From Alphaproteobacteria bacterium (GTDB taxonomy: Bacteria; Pseudomonadota; Alphaproteobacteria; UBA9219), in contig JAQUWX010000014.1 in assembly GCA_028692635.1 (NCBI GenBank), positions 1 through 36,312 on the forward strand: a stretch of DNA of 36,312 bases, given 5' to 3'. Shown here piece by piece: positions 17,388 through 25,447 of the stretch (its first letter is position 1; every line of letters begins with the position of its first letter). The notes below the pieces were generated by a model that did not search any database, was not told the DNA's origin, and saw nothing but the letters and a program-made list of their open reading frames with translations. Made by a program: the position numbers and the translations under genes.

Positions 17388-17579
17388 ATGACCTTTCAAA
17401 GGACCGGAGCCGGAGCTTTCACTGAAATTGCCCGCGTTCTTGAAGTTACTCAGGACAGAATGGGTATCCCTCATGTTCGGTTTCAACTACAGGTTTCACG
17501 CGGCGCGGTGAAACCGACTGTGGAGTGTCGCACTCTTGCCCTGGAAACCTTCTATGCGCGGTACAAAAAGGCGCTTTGA
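17388..17579 (+). CDS. Small hypothetical protein (63 aa)
   Basis: This short ORF encodes a compact mixed protein without signal peptide or membrane segment, MTFQRTGAGAFTEIARVLEV and onward, ending in LALETFYARYKKAL. The composition and the pattern of beta strands (VLEV, HVRFQLQV) look like a real folded protein. I chose ATG 17388, with GAGG 5 bases before it; the in-frame ATG 17337 and GTG 17307 are alternatives that would add 17 or 27 residues. I do not recognise the family. It lies between nnrD and tRNA-Leu on the same strand. A hairpin (AAGCA/TGCTT flanked by CGCC/GGCG) lies just upstream at 17294-17318. Confidence 0.6.
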   Translation: MTFQRTGAGAFTEIARVLEVTQDRMGIPHVRFQLQVSRGAVKPTVECRTLALETFYARYKKAL

Positions 17580-17587
17580 GCTTCCTC

Positions 17588-17604
17588 ATCAAACTAAGTT
17601 TGAT
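17588..17604. promoter_or_regulatory. 17-bp perfect dyad upstream of tRNA-Leu
   Basis: ATCAAAC and GTTTGAT form a perfect 7-bp inverted repeat around TAA. It begins 9 bases after the small hypothetical gene and ends 58 bases before tRNA-Leu. There is no T tract directly after it, so it is not a standard terminator. An operator or a plain hairpin are both possible. Confidence 0.35.
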
Positions 17605-17662
17605 CTTAGCGACATTTCTCTATAAAACAGCGACCTTGTATGTACTAAAAGAGTATTTTGCT

Positions 17663-17747
17663 GCGGGCGTGGCGGAATTGGTAGACGCGCAGGATTTAGG
17701 TTCCTGTAACTTAGGTTGTGGGGGTTCAAGTCCCTTCGCCCGCACCA
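17663..17747 (+). tRNA. tRNA-Leu (TAG)
   Basis: The acceptor arm GCGGGCG/CGCCCGC is perfect. The anticodon stem CAGGA/TCCTG has loop TTTAGGT, giving anticodon TAG, which reads CUN codons. The class II variable arm TAACTTAGGTTGT is present, the T-arm is GGGGG TTCAAGT CCCTT, and A73 and CCA are encoded. Length is 85 nt. Confidence 0.96.
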
Positions 17748-17787
17748 TAAGGTTTTCTTATTCGCGCAGCGAATTAGAAAACCTTAT
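17747..17787 (+). repeat. 18-bp hairpin directly after tRNA-Leu
   Basis: ATAAGGTTTTCTTATTCG and CGAATTAGAAAACCTTAT form an inverted repeat with one mismatch in 18 bp and loop CGCAG. The left arm starts at the last base of the tRNA CCA. It may act in tRNA 3' end formation or termination, although no T tract follows. It forms a pair with the next hairpin. Confidence 0.75.
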
Positions 17788-17823
17788 GCCACGCCGTAGC
17801 TTGCGCAGCAAGCGAAGGCGGGC
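17788..17823 (+). repeat. Second tandem hairpin with the same CGCAG loop
   Basis: CGCCGTAGCTTG and CAAGCGAAGGCG pair with two mismatches around the loop CGCAG. GCC and GGC extend the stem past one bulged A. It abuts the previous hairpin with no spacer and shares its apex GCGCAGC. The sequence resembles the small GC-rich palindromic units scattered in some alphaproteobacterial genomes, but I see no other copy in this window. Confidence 0.6.
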
Positions 17824-17864
17824 AAAGGCCAAATATTATTTTATTAAAAGGAACAGAGAGCACC

Positions 17865-19196
17865 ATGATGAACGTCAAGGAAGTCAGCAGCAAGGGTTTG
17901 AAGCGCGAATTCTTAATTACGGTTCCACGTGACGAAGTGGAAAAAAGTCTGACGCAGCGACTTGAGAAAGTCGGCAAGACTGCGAAAATACAAGGCTTTC
18001 GTCCGGGAAAGGCTCCTATCGGGATTATAATGCAGCGCTATGGCGACAGCATTCGCGCAGAGGTGATAGAGGAAACCGTCTCTGAAAGCACTCATAAAAC
18101 TTTGAGCGAGCGTAAGCTGCGCCCCGCCATGCAGCCCAAAATCGAAGTGACGGAATATAGCCAGGATAAGGACCTGGAGTTCAAACTTATGCTCGAGGTT
18201 TTGCCCGAGATAACGCTTACCGATTTCAGCAAATTCAAATTTGAGCGTCATGTTGTCGAAGTCGATGAAGCTTCGGTAATCGAGGCCATTACGCGAACCG
18301 CCAAGCAAATGCATGAGCCGGAATTGATTGCCGAACCTCGCGCAGCGAAGATGGGCGATGTTGCCGTTATCGATTTTGACGGTTCTGTCGATGGCGAAAA
18401 ACAACCTGGGATGAAGGCTGACGGATACAAGCTGGAGCTTGGATCGAAGTCGTTCATAGACACTTTCGAAGAACAGATCGTCGGCATGAAAGCCGGAAGC
18501 AGCAAAGATATAAAAGTTAAGTTCCCCGCTGATTACCAAGCTAAAAACCTGGCGGGAAAAACGGCTGTGTTCGAAGTTAAGCTCAATGAATTGCGCGCAC
18601 AGAAAGAAGTCGTTCTTAATGACGAGCTTGCCAAGGAGCTTGGTTTTGACACTCTGGATGCTCTTAAGAAGAGAGTGTCCGACGATATCGGAGCTAATTA
18701 TGTGAAATCGGCTCGCTCGGTGCTGAAGCGCAGCTTGCTGGATAAGCTTTCAGAGACTCATAAGTTTGAAGTTCCATCCAGTCTGCTTGAAGGTGAGTTC
18801 GAGAGCATCTGGCAACAAGTGCAGCAAAACAAAAAACGCGGCAATCTGTCCGAAGACGAGATGAAGAAAAGCGACGATGATTTGACCAAAGAATACCGCA
18901 AGATCGCAGAACGCCGCATTAAGCTGGGGCTTTTGCTTGCGGAAGTCGGAAATCAGCAGAAAATCGTCGTTTCAAACATCGAGTTGCGCGATGCCATGAT
19001 GAATGCGGCTCGCAGCTTCCCTGGACAGGAAAAAGCGGTTTTCGACTATTACACCAAGACGGAAGGGGCTTTAGAGCGTCTTCGTGCCCCCATCTTGGAG
19101 GAAAAGACTGTGGATTATATCTTGTCTAAGGCCACGCTGACCGACAAGAAGATATCCGCAGACGATCTGCTTAAATTGCAGGACGATGAAGATTAA
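17865..19196 (+). CDS. tig: Trigger factor, ribosome-associated chaperone and PPIase
   Basis: Trigger factor binds near the polypeptide exit of the ribosome and shields nascent chains. The 443-residue protein has the N-terminal ribosome-binding domain with the signature GFRPGKAP, the FKBP-type prolyl isomerase domain at about 155-245 (GDVAVIDFDGSVDG, GLxxGSKSFIDTFEEQIVGM), and a helical C-terminal chaperone domain. The length is normal. Two adjacent ATG codons are possible starts (17865 and 17868), with AAGGA about 12 bases upstream. It heads the tig-clpP-clpX-lon series, where newly made protein handling and ATP-dependent proteolysis are encoded together. The gap to clpP is 124 bases. Confidence 0.97.
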   Translation: MMNVKEVSSKGLKREFLITVPRDEVEKSLTQRLEKVGKTAKIQGFRPGKAPIGIIMQRYGDSIRAEVIEETVSESTHKTLSERKLRPAMQPKIEVTEYSQDKDLEFKLMLEVLPEITLTDFSKFKFERHVVEVDEASVIEAITRTAKQMHEPELIAEPRAAKMGDVAVIDFDGSVDGEKQPGMKADGYKLELGSKSFIDTFEEQIVGMKAGSSKDIKVKFPADYQAKNLAGKTAVFEVKLNELRAQKEVVLNDELAKELGFDTLDALKKRVSDDIGANYVKSARSVLKRSLLDKLSETHKFEVPSSLLEGEFESIWQQVQQNKKRGNLSEDEMKKSDDDLTKEYRKIAERRIKLGLLLAEVGNQQKIVVSNIELRDAMMNAARSFPGQEKAVFDYYTKTEGALERLRAPILEEKTVDYILSKATLTDKKISADDLLKLQDDED

Positions 19197-19320
19197 ATCG
19201 ATTGATATCCTCTGATAATCCGCTAATTTGAGATAGCTTGTTCTAGCGTCTTGTCATATGTCGCGTATGGCATTACTTTCTTTGTGTCCCGCCCGCTTTT
19301 AATCAGGAGTATGTTCATCC

Positions 19321-19971
19321 ATGTCTAGCCCCGATCGTGATCCGGTAGAAACTCTGTCGCAGCTTGTGCCGATCGTTATTGAACAAACTTCTCGCGGCGA
19401 ACGCTCATTCGATATTTATTCAAGACTGCTGAAAGAGCGCATCATCTTTCTGGTCGGTTCTGTGGACGATCATATCTCGAGCCTAGTTTGCGCCCAGTTG
19501 CTTTTCCTTGAATCGGAAAATCCAAGCAAAGAAATCTCGTTCTATATCAATTCCCCCGGCGGCGTCGTTTCTGCCGGTATGGCCATGTACGACACCATGC
19601 AGTACATAAAATCTCCGGTTTCTACGGTCTGCATCGGTCAGGCTTGCTCTATGGGCTCGCTTTTGCTCTGCGGCGGCGAAAAGGGTAAGCGCTTCGCTCT
19701 GCCAAACAGCCGCATAATGATCCATCAGCCTTCCGGCGGCGCTCAAGGGCAGGCCACCGATATCGAAATTCAGGCCCGCGAGATCATCAAATTGCGCGAG
19801 AGATTGAATCAGATTTACGTCACTCATACCGGGCAGAACCTGGATACTATCGCTGCCGCCGTTGAGCGCGATAATTTCATGTCCGCCGAGGAGGCTAAGA
19901 CATTCGGCCTTATCGACGAAGTTGTTTATAAACGGGTGGAAAAAGCGGAAACGGAAAACAAAACCTCGTAA
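19321..19971 (+). CDS. clpP: ATP-dependent Clp protease proteolytic subunit
   Basis: ClpP is the serine-protease core that forms a double heptamer and degrades substrates fed by ClpX or ClpA. The 216-residue protein contains [12 protein letters not shown], the nucleophile region [10 protein letters not shown] (Ser ~110) and [10 protein letters not shown] (His ~135), then a C-terminal GLIDEVV. A short N-terminal propeptide-like stretch precedes the [20 protein letters not shown] start of the mature family alignment. The ribosome site AGGAG lies about 12 bases before the ATG. clpX follows after 124 bases that contain only weak structure. Confidence 0.98.
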   Translation: MSSPDRDPVETLSQLVPIVIEQTSRGERSFDIYSRLLKERIIFLVGSVDDHISSLVCAQLLFLESENPSKEISFYINSPGGVVSAGMAMYDTMQYIKSPVSTVCIGQACSMGSLLLCGGEKGKRFALPNSRIMIHQPSGGAQGQATDIEIQAREIIKLRERLNQIYVTHTGQNLDTIAAAVERDNFMSAEEAKTFGLIDEVVYKRVEKAETENKTS

Positions 19972-20095
19972 TTCGCAATTTTCGCAGTTTTCTGGCTCCA
20001 TCAAGTTAATAATCCGGTAACTAAAGTCCGGTTAGGGTGGAGCTAGAATAAGATTAGTGCAGGCAAAACCAAACGCTATATAGAGTAAAGTTGAA

Positions 20096-21358
20096 ATGAC
20101 CAAATCCAGCAGCGATATAAAAAACACCCTCTACTGCTCTTTCTGCGGAAAGAGCCAGCACGAGGTGCGCAAACTTATCGCTGGCCCGACAGTGTTCATT
20201 TGTGACGAATGCGTCGAGCTTTGCATGGATATCATCCGGGAGGAGAGCAAGACTACTCTTGTTAAATCCCGCGACGGCGTGCCTACGCCCAGAGATATCA
20301 CTGCGGTGCTCGACGATTATGTTATCGGCCAAGCGCACGCAAAGCGCGTTCTGTCGGTCGCGGTGCATAATCACTATAAGCGTCTAGCTCATAGCGCTCG
20401 CAGCTCTGATGTTGAGCTGGCTAAATCAAATATTCTGCTCGTTGGGCCTACCGGTTGCGGTAAGACGCTTCTTGCTCAGACTTTGGCTCGCATCATCGAC
20501 GTTCCTTTCACTATGGCCGACGCTACAACGCTTACCGAAGCCGGTTATGTCGGTGAAGACGTTGAGAATATCATTCTCAAATTGCTTCAATCCGCCGATT
20601 ACAATGTGGAACGCGCTCAGCGCGGTATCGTTTATATCGACGAGATCGATAAGATTAGTCGCAAATCCGATAATCCATCTATAACTCGTGACGTTTCGGG
20701 CGAGGGCGTGCAGCAGGCTCTTTTGAAAATCATGGAAGGCACGGTTGCCTCCGTTCCTCCGCAAGGCGGAAGAAAACATCCTCAGCAGGAATTCTTGCAG
20801 GTGGATACTACGAACATTCTGTTCATCTGCGGCGGCGCTTTCTCCGGGTTGGAGAAAATCATTTCGGCTCGCGGTCGCGGCTCGTCAATCGGGTTCGGCG
20901 CAGATGTGCGTTCGCCGGAAGAGCGTCGCACCGGAGATATCCTGCGCGAGGTTGAGCCGGACGACTTGCTTAAATTCGGTTTGATTCCAGAATTCATTGG
21001 CCGCTTGCCTGTCGTCGCCACTTTGACCGATCTGGACGAAGCTGCTCTTATAGACATTCTTACGCGTCCAAAGAACGCTCTGGTGAAACAGTTCCAGCGC
21101 TTGTTCGATATGGAAAGCTGCGCTCTCGAAGTCAACGACGATGCGCTTAAGGCTATTGCCAATAAGGCTATTGCCCGCAAAACCGGCGCTCGTGGCCTTC
21201 GGTCTATTATGGAGAGCGTGCTGCTGGATTCTATGTTCGAGCTTCCCGGCACCGATGTTGAAAAAGTAATAATCAACAAGGAAGTCGTGGAAGGTACGGC
21301 TAAGCCGCTCCTCGTTCATGGGGAAAAACGCGCCGCAGAAGACGCTAAGGCTTCGTAA
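20096..21358 (+). CDS. clpX: ATP-dependent Clp protease ATP-binding subunit ClpX
   Basis: ClpX is the hexameric AAA+ unfoldase that recognises tagged or adaptor-delivered proteins and threads them into ClpP. The 420-residue protein has the N-terminal zinc-binding domain with four cysteines (C14, C17, C36, C39), Walker A GPTGCGKT, Walker B VYIDEIDK, the pore and arginine-finger regions, and the ClpP-docking loop context around FGADVRS. The C-terminal small domain includes [13 protein letters not shown]. All expected elements are present. It lies between clpP and lon, as in most Proteobacteria. Confidence 0.98.
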   Translation: MTKSSSDIKNTLYCSFCGKSQHEVRKLIAGPTVFICDECVELCMDIIREESKTTLVKSRDGVPTPRDITAVLDDYVIGQAHAKRVLSVAVHNHYKRLAHSARSSDVELAKSNILLVGPTGCGKTLLAQTLARIIDVPFTMADATTLTEAGYVGEDVENIILKLLQSADYNVERAQRGIVYIDEIDKISRKSDNPSITRDVSGEGVQQALLKIMEGTVASVPPQGGRKHPQQEFLQVDTTNILFICGGAFSGLEKIISARGRGSSIGFGADVRSPEERRTGDILREVEPDDLLKFGLIPEFIGRLPVVATLTDLDEAALIDILTRPKNALVKQFQRLFDMESCALEVNDDALKAIANKAIARKTGARGLRSIMESVLLDSMFELPGTDVEKVIINKEVVEGTAKPLLVHGEKRAAEDAKAS

Positions 21359-21510
21359 CGACTACGAAAAGAACGCTATAAAATGCCGTTTTTATGCGCT
21401 GTGGCTTTTTGTGATTTACCATACTTATTTTATCAATTTTTGCTGTCTCCGGCAGCGGAATCAAGGCATTCTGTCTTTAACTCCGCAAACGCGGACTGAA
21501 AGGATTTAGT

Positions 21511-23934
21511 ATGGTTTTGACCTCCCCAAGCGGAGCCTTGTATCCGGTTCTGCCGCTGCGCGATATCGTCGTGTTTCCGCACATGATCGTGCCTCTGTTC
21601 GTGGGCAGGGAAAAATCCGTTCGCGCTCTTGAAGACGCCATGCAGGAAGATAAGCAGATTTTGCTGCTTACTCAGAAAAACGCTTCGCAGGACGATCCTA
21701 TAAAGGAAGATTTATATACTATTGGGACTATCGGAACCATTTTGCAGCTTTTAAAGCTTCCCGATGGCACTGTGAAAGTTCTGGTGGAGGGCGTGCAGCG
21801 CGCTCAGGTAGTTCACCACGCCGAGAATGTTGAATTCTTCCAGGCCTTCGCTGAACGTATGGATGAGTTCGTCACGGATCGCAATGAGCTGGAAGCTTTG
21901 GCTCGCGCCGTCGTCAATCAGTTTGAGCAGTATATAAAGCTGAATAAAAAAATTCCTCCCGAAGTCATGGTTTCGGTGAACCAGATCGACAATGCCGCGA
22001 AGCTGGCGGATACCGTGGCCTCGCATCTGACTTTGAAAATAGCCGAAAAGCAGGAGCTGCTGGAGCTTACTTCTATAAATCAGAGGTTGGAGAAAATCTT
22101 CGGCCACATGGAAGGAGAAATCGGCGTTCTTCAGGTCGAAAAGAAAATCCGCTCACGCGTCAAAAAGCAGATGGAAAAGACCCAGCGCGAATACTATTTG
22201 AACGAGCAGATGAAGGCCATTCAAAAGGAGCTTGGCGAAGGCGAAGACGGCAAGGACGAAAACGCTCTGATAGAAGATCAGATCAACAAAACCAAACTGA
22301 GCAAAGAAGCAAAAGAAAAGGCTATGGCAGAGTTGAAAAAACTCCGCTCGATGAGCCCTATGTCTGCTGAAGCTACGGTCGTGCGTAACTATCTGGACTG
22401 GATCCTCGGTATTCCGTGGCAAAAACGCACTAAGACCAGGCGCAATCTCAAAGAAGCTTTGAAGGTTTTGGATATCGATCATTACGGGCTTGATAAGGTC
22501 AAGGAGCGCATTCTTGAATATCTCGCCGTTCAACAACGTCAGAATAAGCTTAAGGGACCTATCCTCTGTCTGGTTGGGCCTCCGGGCGTGGGTAAAACTT
22601 CGCTTGGCAAATCTATCGCTAAAGCTACTGGCAGAAATTTCGTGCGCATGTCTTTGGGCGGAGTGCGGGATGAAGCCGAAATTCGCGGCCATCGCCGCAC
22701 CTATATCGGATCGTTGCCCGGCAAAGTTATTCAGGGAATGAAGAAAGCAAAATCTTCAAATCCTCTGTTCCTGCTCGATGAGATCGATAAGCTCGGCGCT
22801 GATTGGCGCGGCGATCCGTCTTCGGCTTTGCTCGAGGTGCTCGATCCAGAGCAGAACCATCTTTTCAACGATCACTATCTCGAAGTCGATTACGATCTTT
22901 CCGATGTGATGTTCGTGTGCACTGCCAACAGTCTGCGCATGCCTCAACCTTTGCTCGATCGCATGGAGATCATTCGTCTTGCCGGATATACTGAGGACGA
23001 AAAAATTGAAATCGCGAAACGCCATCTCGTTCCAAAGGTCATCAAGGATAACGGACTGAAGAAGAATGAGTTCGCTATATCCGAAGACGCTTTGCGCGAC
23101 ATCGTGCGCTATTACACTCGCGAAGCCGGAGTGCGTAATATGGAACGCGAGCTTTCAAATCTCGCTCGCAAATCCATAAAGGAAATTCTGGTAAAGAGCC
23201 TGAAGTCGGTTCACATCACACGGCGTAATTTAGAAAAATATGCGGGCGTGAAAAAATTCCTGTTCGGAGAGGTCGAGGCCGAAGATATGGTCGGCGTCAC
23301 CACCGGACTCGCATGGACCGAAGTCGGCGGAGAGATACTGTCGATCGAGGCTCTGTCATTGCCAGGCAAGGGAAAGATCACCATTACCGGCAAGCTGGGC
23401 GACGTTATGCGCGAATCAGTTCAGGCTGCAGAGAGCTATGTTAAGGCTCGAGCCGCCACTTTCGGCATTAACCCTTCGCTTATGGATAAGCACGATATAC
23501 ACGTTCATGTCCCTGAAGGAGCCACTCCGAAGGACGGCCCAAGCGCTGGCGTGGCCATGGTAACCTCTATTGTCTCGGTTATGACCGGCATATCCGTTCA
23601 TAAAGACGTCGCAATGACCGGGGAGATTACATTGAGGGGTAGGGTGCTCCCCATAGGCGGGCTTAAGGAAAAGCTGCTGGCGGCGCTGCGCGGGGGGCTT
23701 ACCACTGTGCTTATTCCCAAGGAAAATGAAAAGGATCTCACAGAGATACCAGACAATGTTAAGCGCGGACTTAAAATCATATTTATCAGCAATGCCGATG
23801 AAGTCCTTAAATATGCTCTCACAAAGCCTCTTGTTCCTATTGAGTGGGATGAAGCCGCTGAAACCGCCGCTCAATCATTAAAAAACAAGGAGGAGGGGGT
23901 TAAACCTGTGGATACAACCTATGGCATTAACTAA
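21511..23934 (+). CDS. lon: ATP-dependent Lon protease
   Basis: Lon is a homohexameric AAA+ serine protease that removes damaged proteins and selected regulators. The 807-residue protein starts with the [21 protein letters not shown] substrate-binding domain, has a coiled-coil central helical region, Walker [10 protein letters not shown] and Walker [12 protein letters not shown]. The protease domain carries the catalytic Ser in GPSAGVAM and Lys in [10 protein letters not shown]. Its start ATG follows AAGGA by 7 bases. A small hairpin TCCGC-AAAC-GCGGA sits 5 bases before that ribosome site. No heat-shock promoter of the classic type is obvious in the 152-base clpX-lon gap. Confidence 0.98.
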   Translation: MVLTSPSGALYPVLPLRDIVVFPHMIVPLFVGREKSVRALEDAMQEDKQILLLTQKNASQDDPIKEDLYTIGTIGTILQLLKLPDGTVKVLVEGVQRAQVVHHAENVEFFQAFAERMDEFVTDRNELEALARAVVNQFEQYIKLNKKIPPEVMVSVNQIDNAAKLADTVASHLTLKIAEKQELLELTSINQRLEKIFGHMEGEIGVLQVEKKIRSRVKKQMEKTQREYYLNEQMKAIQKELGEGEDGKDENALIEDQINKTKLSKEAKEKAMAELKKLRSMSPMSAEATVVRNYLDWILGIPWQKRTKTRRNLKEALKVLDIDHYGLDKVKERILEYLAVQQRQNKLKGPILCLVGPPGVGKTSLGKSIAKATGRNFVRMSLGGVRDEAEIRGHRRTYIGSLPGKVIQGMKKAKSSNPLFLLDEIDKLGADWRGDPSSALLEVLDPEQNHLFNDHYLEVDYDLSDVMFVCTANSLRMPQPLLDRMEIIRLAGYTEDEKIEIAKRHLVPKVIKDNGLKKNEFAISEDALRDIVRYYTREAGVRNMERELSNLARKSIKEILVKSLKSVHITRRNLEKYAGVKKFLFGEVEAEDMVGVTTGLAWTEVGGEILSIEALSLPGKGKITITGKLGDVMRESVQAAESYVKARAATFGINPSLMDKHDIHVHVPEGATPKDGPSAGVAMVTSIVSVMTGISVHKDVAMTGEITLRGRVLPIGGLKEKLLAALRGGLTTVLIPKENEKDLTEIPDNVKRGLKIIFISNADEVLKYALTKPLVPIEWDEAAETAAQSLKNKEEGVKPVDTTYGIN

Positions 23935-23981
23935 ATTTGGCTGTATCCCGCAGAAATCCTCTACTTTTTTGCGTATCATGA

Positions 23982-24010
23982 TTGACACGCGAAAATAACG
24001 GTGCCTAGAT
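23982..24010 (+). promoter_or_regulatory. Candidate promoter for the HU gene
   Basis: TTGACA at 23982-23987 is followed after exactly 17 bases by CTAGAT at 24005-24010. It lies about 100 bases before the HU start codon and downstream of the lon stop. It would give HU its own transcript with a leader of about 90 bases. Confidence 0.6.
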
Positions 24011-24107
24011 TGGCTCTGTCGCTGATATTGAATTCGCGTGATTCCGCGGGTAGCAAATCAGCCTTCGCACTCAAATTTTTCGTACTCAAACTGAGGGAGA
24101 CTCTAGC

Positions 24108-24413
24108 GTGAACAAGAACGAATTCATCGCCGCCGTCGCTGACAATAAAGCGTTGGCCAAGCTCGATATGTCAAAGACTGCCGTCGCAACCGTCGTCGAC
24201 ACAATCCTTTCGACCATCGAGAACAGCCTGAAAAAGGGTGAAGAAGTACGTTTGGTTGGTTTCGGTAATTTTTATGTATCCAAGCGCGCCGCTGCAAAGG
24301 GCCGCAATCCCCGCACTGGCGAAGTAATCAATATCAAGGCTTCCAAGCTGCCTAAGTTCCGCGCAGGAAAACAGCTTAAGGATCAGGTAAACGGCGCTGC
24401 CGCGAAAAAGTAA
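24108..24413 (+). CDS. hupB: HU-type DNA-binding protein
   Basis: HU is a small dimeric histone-like protein that bends and compacts DNA. This 101-residue member has the helical N-terminal dimer core (MNKNEFIAAVADNKAL), the VRLVGFGNFYV strands and the DNA-binding beta-arm GRNPRTGEVINIKASK with the RNPRTG signature. A slightly extended Ala-Lys tail makes it about ten residues longer than a typical HU. The start is a GTG at 24108, supported by GAGGGAGA 7-8 bases upstream. Its position after lon is the usual one. It has a candidate promoter and a clear terminator, so it appears to be a separate transcription unit. Confidence 0.96.
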   Translation: MNKNEFIAAVADNKALAKLDMSKTAVATVVDTILSTIENSLKKGEEVRLVGFGNFYVSKRAAAKGRNPRTGEVINIKASKLPKFRAGKQLKDQVNGAAAKK

Positions 24414-24436
24414 TCCTGATTACAAAACGCATTAAA

Positions 24437-24469
24437 CGGGCCGAGGAGAAATCCCCGGCCCGCTTTTTT
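24437..24469 (+). terminator. Rho-independent terminator after the HU gene
   Basis: CGGGCCG pairs with CGGCCCG, then an A-C mismatch, then GGA/TCC around a GAAA loop, followed by C and six T. It lies 24 bases after the HU stop codon. Confidence 0.92.
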
Positions 24470-24549
24470 ATAATTCAGGAATATGCAAACCAGCTTTTAA
24501 AATTACGTTGTCTGATCTTGCATTCCCTGATACCTGTTCTTTCCTGTAA

Positions 24550-24624
24550 GGGCGGTTAGCTCAGCGGTAGAGCATCTCGTTTACACCGAGAGGGTCGGGA
24601 GTTCGAAACTCTCACCGCCCACCA
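24550..24624 (+). tRNA. tRNA-Val (TAC)
   Basis: The acceptor GGGCGGT pairs with ACCGCCC. The D-arm is GCTC...GAGC. The anticodon stem CTCGT/ACCGAG region has the loop with anticodon TAC, reading GUA-type codons. The T-arm is CGGGA GTTCGAAA CTCTC-like, and A73 and CCA are encoded. Length is 75 nt. Confidence 0.95.
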
Positions 24625-24648
24625 GCCGCGTGTCGCGGCGGACTTTTT
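24625..24648 (+). terminator. Terminator directly after tRNA-Val
   Basis: GCCGCG-TGT-CGCGGC is a perfect 6-bp stem that starts at the base after the tRNA CCA and is followed by GGAC and TTTTT. It would end the tRNA transcript and lies just 7 bases from the stop codon of the convergent orphan gene. Confidence 0.85.
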
Positions 24649-24655
24649 GTTTTAT

Positions 24656-25015
24656 TTATCTTGCGTAAGGGCTTACTGGTTTAATCAGCCTGGCGGATTT
24701 GAATTCTCTTGGGATCATTGCTTCAGCTCGCATAAGAACGGCCGATGTCATTATATTGGCGCAAATGATGAATTCTGTTTCATCAGATTTTTGTTTTTGC
24801 ACTATTTCAACAACGGGATTGGATGAACCTCTGGATGGAGCAATTAAACAATTAATGAGATCCCCAAATTCAGGGCATCTTTTCTCGATTTCTGATTTCA
24901 ATAATGATCCGTCGCCAGCGTTCATGTATCTTTCAAGAATAACTTTTGCGGCGCGGAAATGTTCTAAATTTTTTCGTCTCACAAATACTTTTAACTCAAA
25001 TGCAAGATCACTCAT
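24656..25015 (-). CDS. Hypothetical protein (119 aa), orphan between two tRNA genes
   Basis: I do not recognise this protein. It begins MSDLAFELKVFVRRKNLEHF and looks like a soluble alpha/beta protein of 119 residues with no signal peptide or membrane segment. The start ATG 25015 has an AAAGGA ribosome site about 9 bases upstream, which supports it being a real gene. The local base composition is about 40% GC by hand count over four lines, lower than the roughly 50% in lon and clpX. It is on the opposite strand to its neighbours and sits between tRNA-Val and tRNA-Asp. That setting and composition suggest acquisition by transfer, but I found no integrase or flanking duplicated tRNA end. Confidence 0.65.
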   Translation of the reverse strand: MSDLAFELKVFVRRKNLEHFRAAKVILERYMNAGDGSLLKSEIEKRCPEFGDLINCLIAPSRGSSNPVVEIVQKQKSDETEFIICANIMTSAVLMRAEAMIPREFKSARLIKPVSPYAR

Positions 25016-25298
25016 AATTATCTTTCCTTTTAATACGGCTATTTACAACCAGCTACAGGCGAGGCTCATAATATAATTCGCGCTCTTTTAGCCTGAGTTC
25101 TATACGAAATACTTCGCCGTTCGGGCAACCGTCAATCCCCGCCAATACTTTTCTGTGTAATCAGCAAAAATGAGGGTATTCTCTGCTCCTAATTTCCCTC
25201 TAACAGGCCAGAATATGGGCGAAAAGAGGGTTAATTGTTCTTCTGTGGTTGACAGGAGGGGGAGGGATCGCCTAAAGCTTGCGGCCTGCAAGACTATT
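25016..25298. other. Non-coding gap before tRNA-Asp
   Basis: These 283 bases hold the upstream region of the orphan gene and the promoter region of tRNA-Asp. The short ORFs listed here on both strands have no ribosome sites, and one runs through the tRNA, so I do not call them. No inverted repeat of note was seen. Confidence 0.5.
25249..25278 (+). promoter_or_regulatory. Candidate promoter for tRNA-Asp
   Basis: TTGACA at 25249-25254 is followed by CTAAAG after 17 bases, or TAAAGC after 18. The expected start near 25285 is about 14 bases before the mature tRNA-Asp 5' end, a normal distance for a tRNA promoter. Confidence 0.55.
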
Positions 25299-25375
25299 GC
25301 GGGTGTAGCTCAGTTGGTTAGAGCGTCGGCCTGTCACGCCGAAGGTCGCGGGTTCGAGTCCCGTCACTCGCGCCA
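25299..25375 (+). tRNA. tRNA-Asp (GTC)
   Basis: The acceptor GCGGGTG pairs with CACTCGC (one wobble). The D-arm is GCTC...GAGC, the anticodon stem TCGGC/GCCGA has loop CTGTCAC with anticodon GTC, the T-arm is GCGGG TTCGAGT CCCGT, and G73 and CCA are encoded. Length is 77 nt. Confidence 0.97.
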
Positions 25376-25447
25376 TTTTCATGTCCCTCCCTTTAAATTT
25401 TTTGCTATACCTCAGATAGCTTTGAAGCGCATGGGGGTTTCCTTCTG

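Noticed and set aside
17525-17932. 135-aa ORF running through tRNA-Leu and the twin hairpins
   Set aside because: It crosses a tRNA gene and structured non-coding DNA and shows no protein-like features.
20012-20036. Possible terminator or attenuator between clpP and clpX (CCGGTAACTAAAGTCCGG)
   Set aside because: The pairing is only CCGG plus ACT/AGT with a 2-base bulge and a 2-base loop, and there is no T tract.
20782-21279. 165-aa minus-strand ORF opposite clpX
   Set aside because: Its composition is rich in Ser and Arg, as expected for the reverse frame of a conserved gene. clpX on the other strand is complete.
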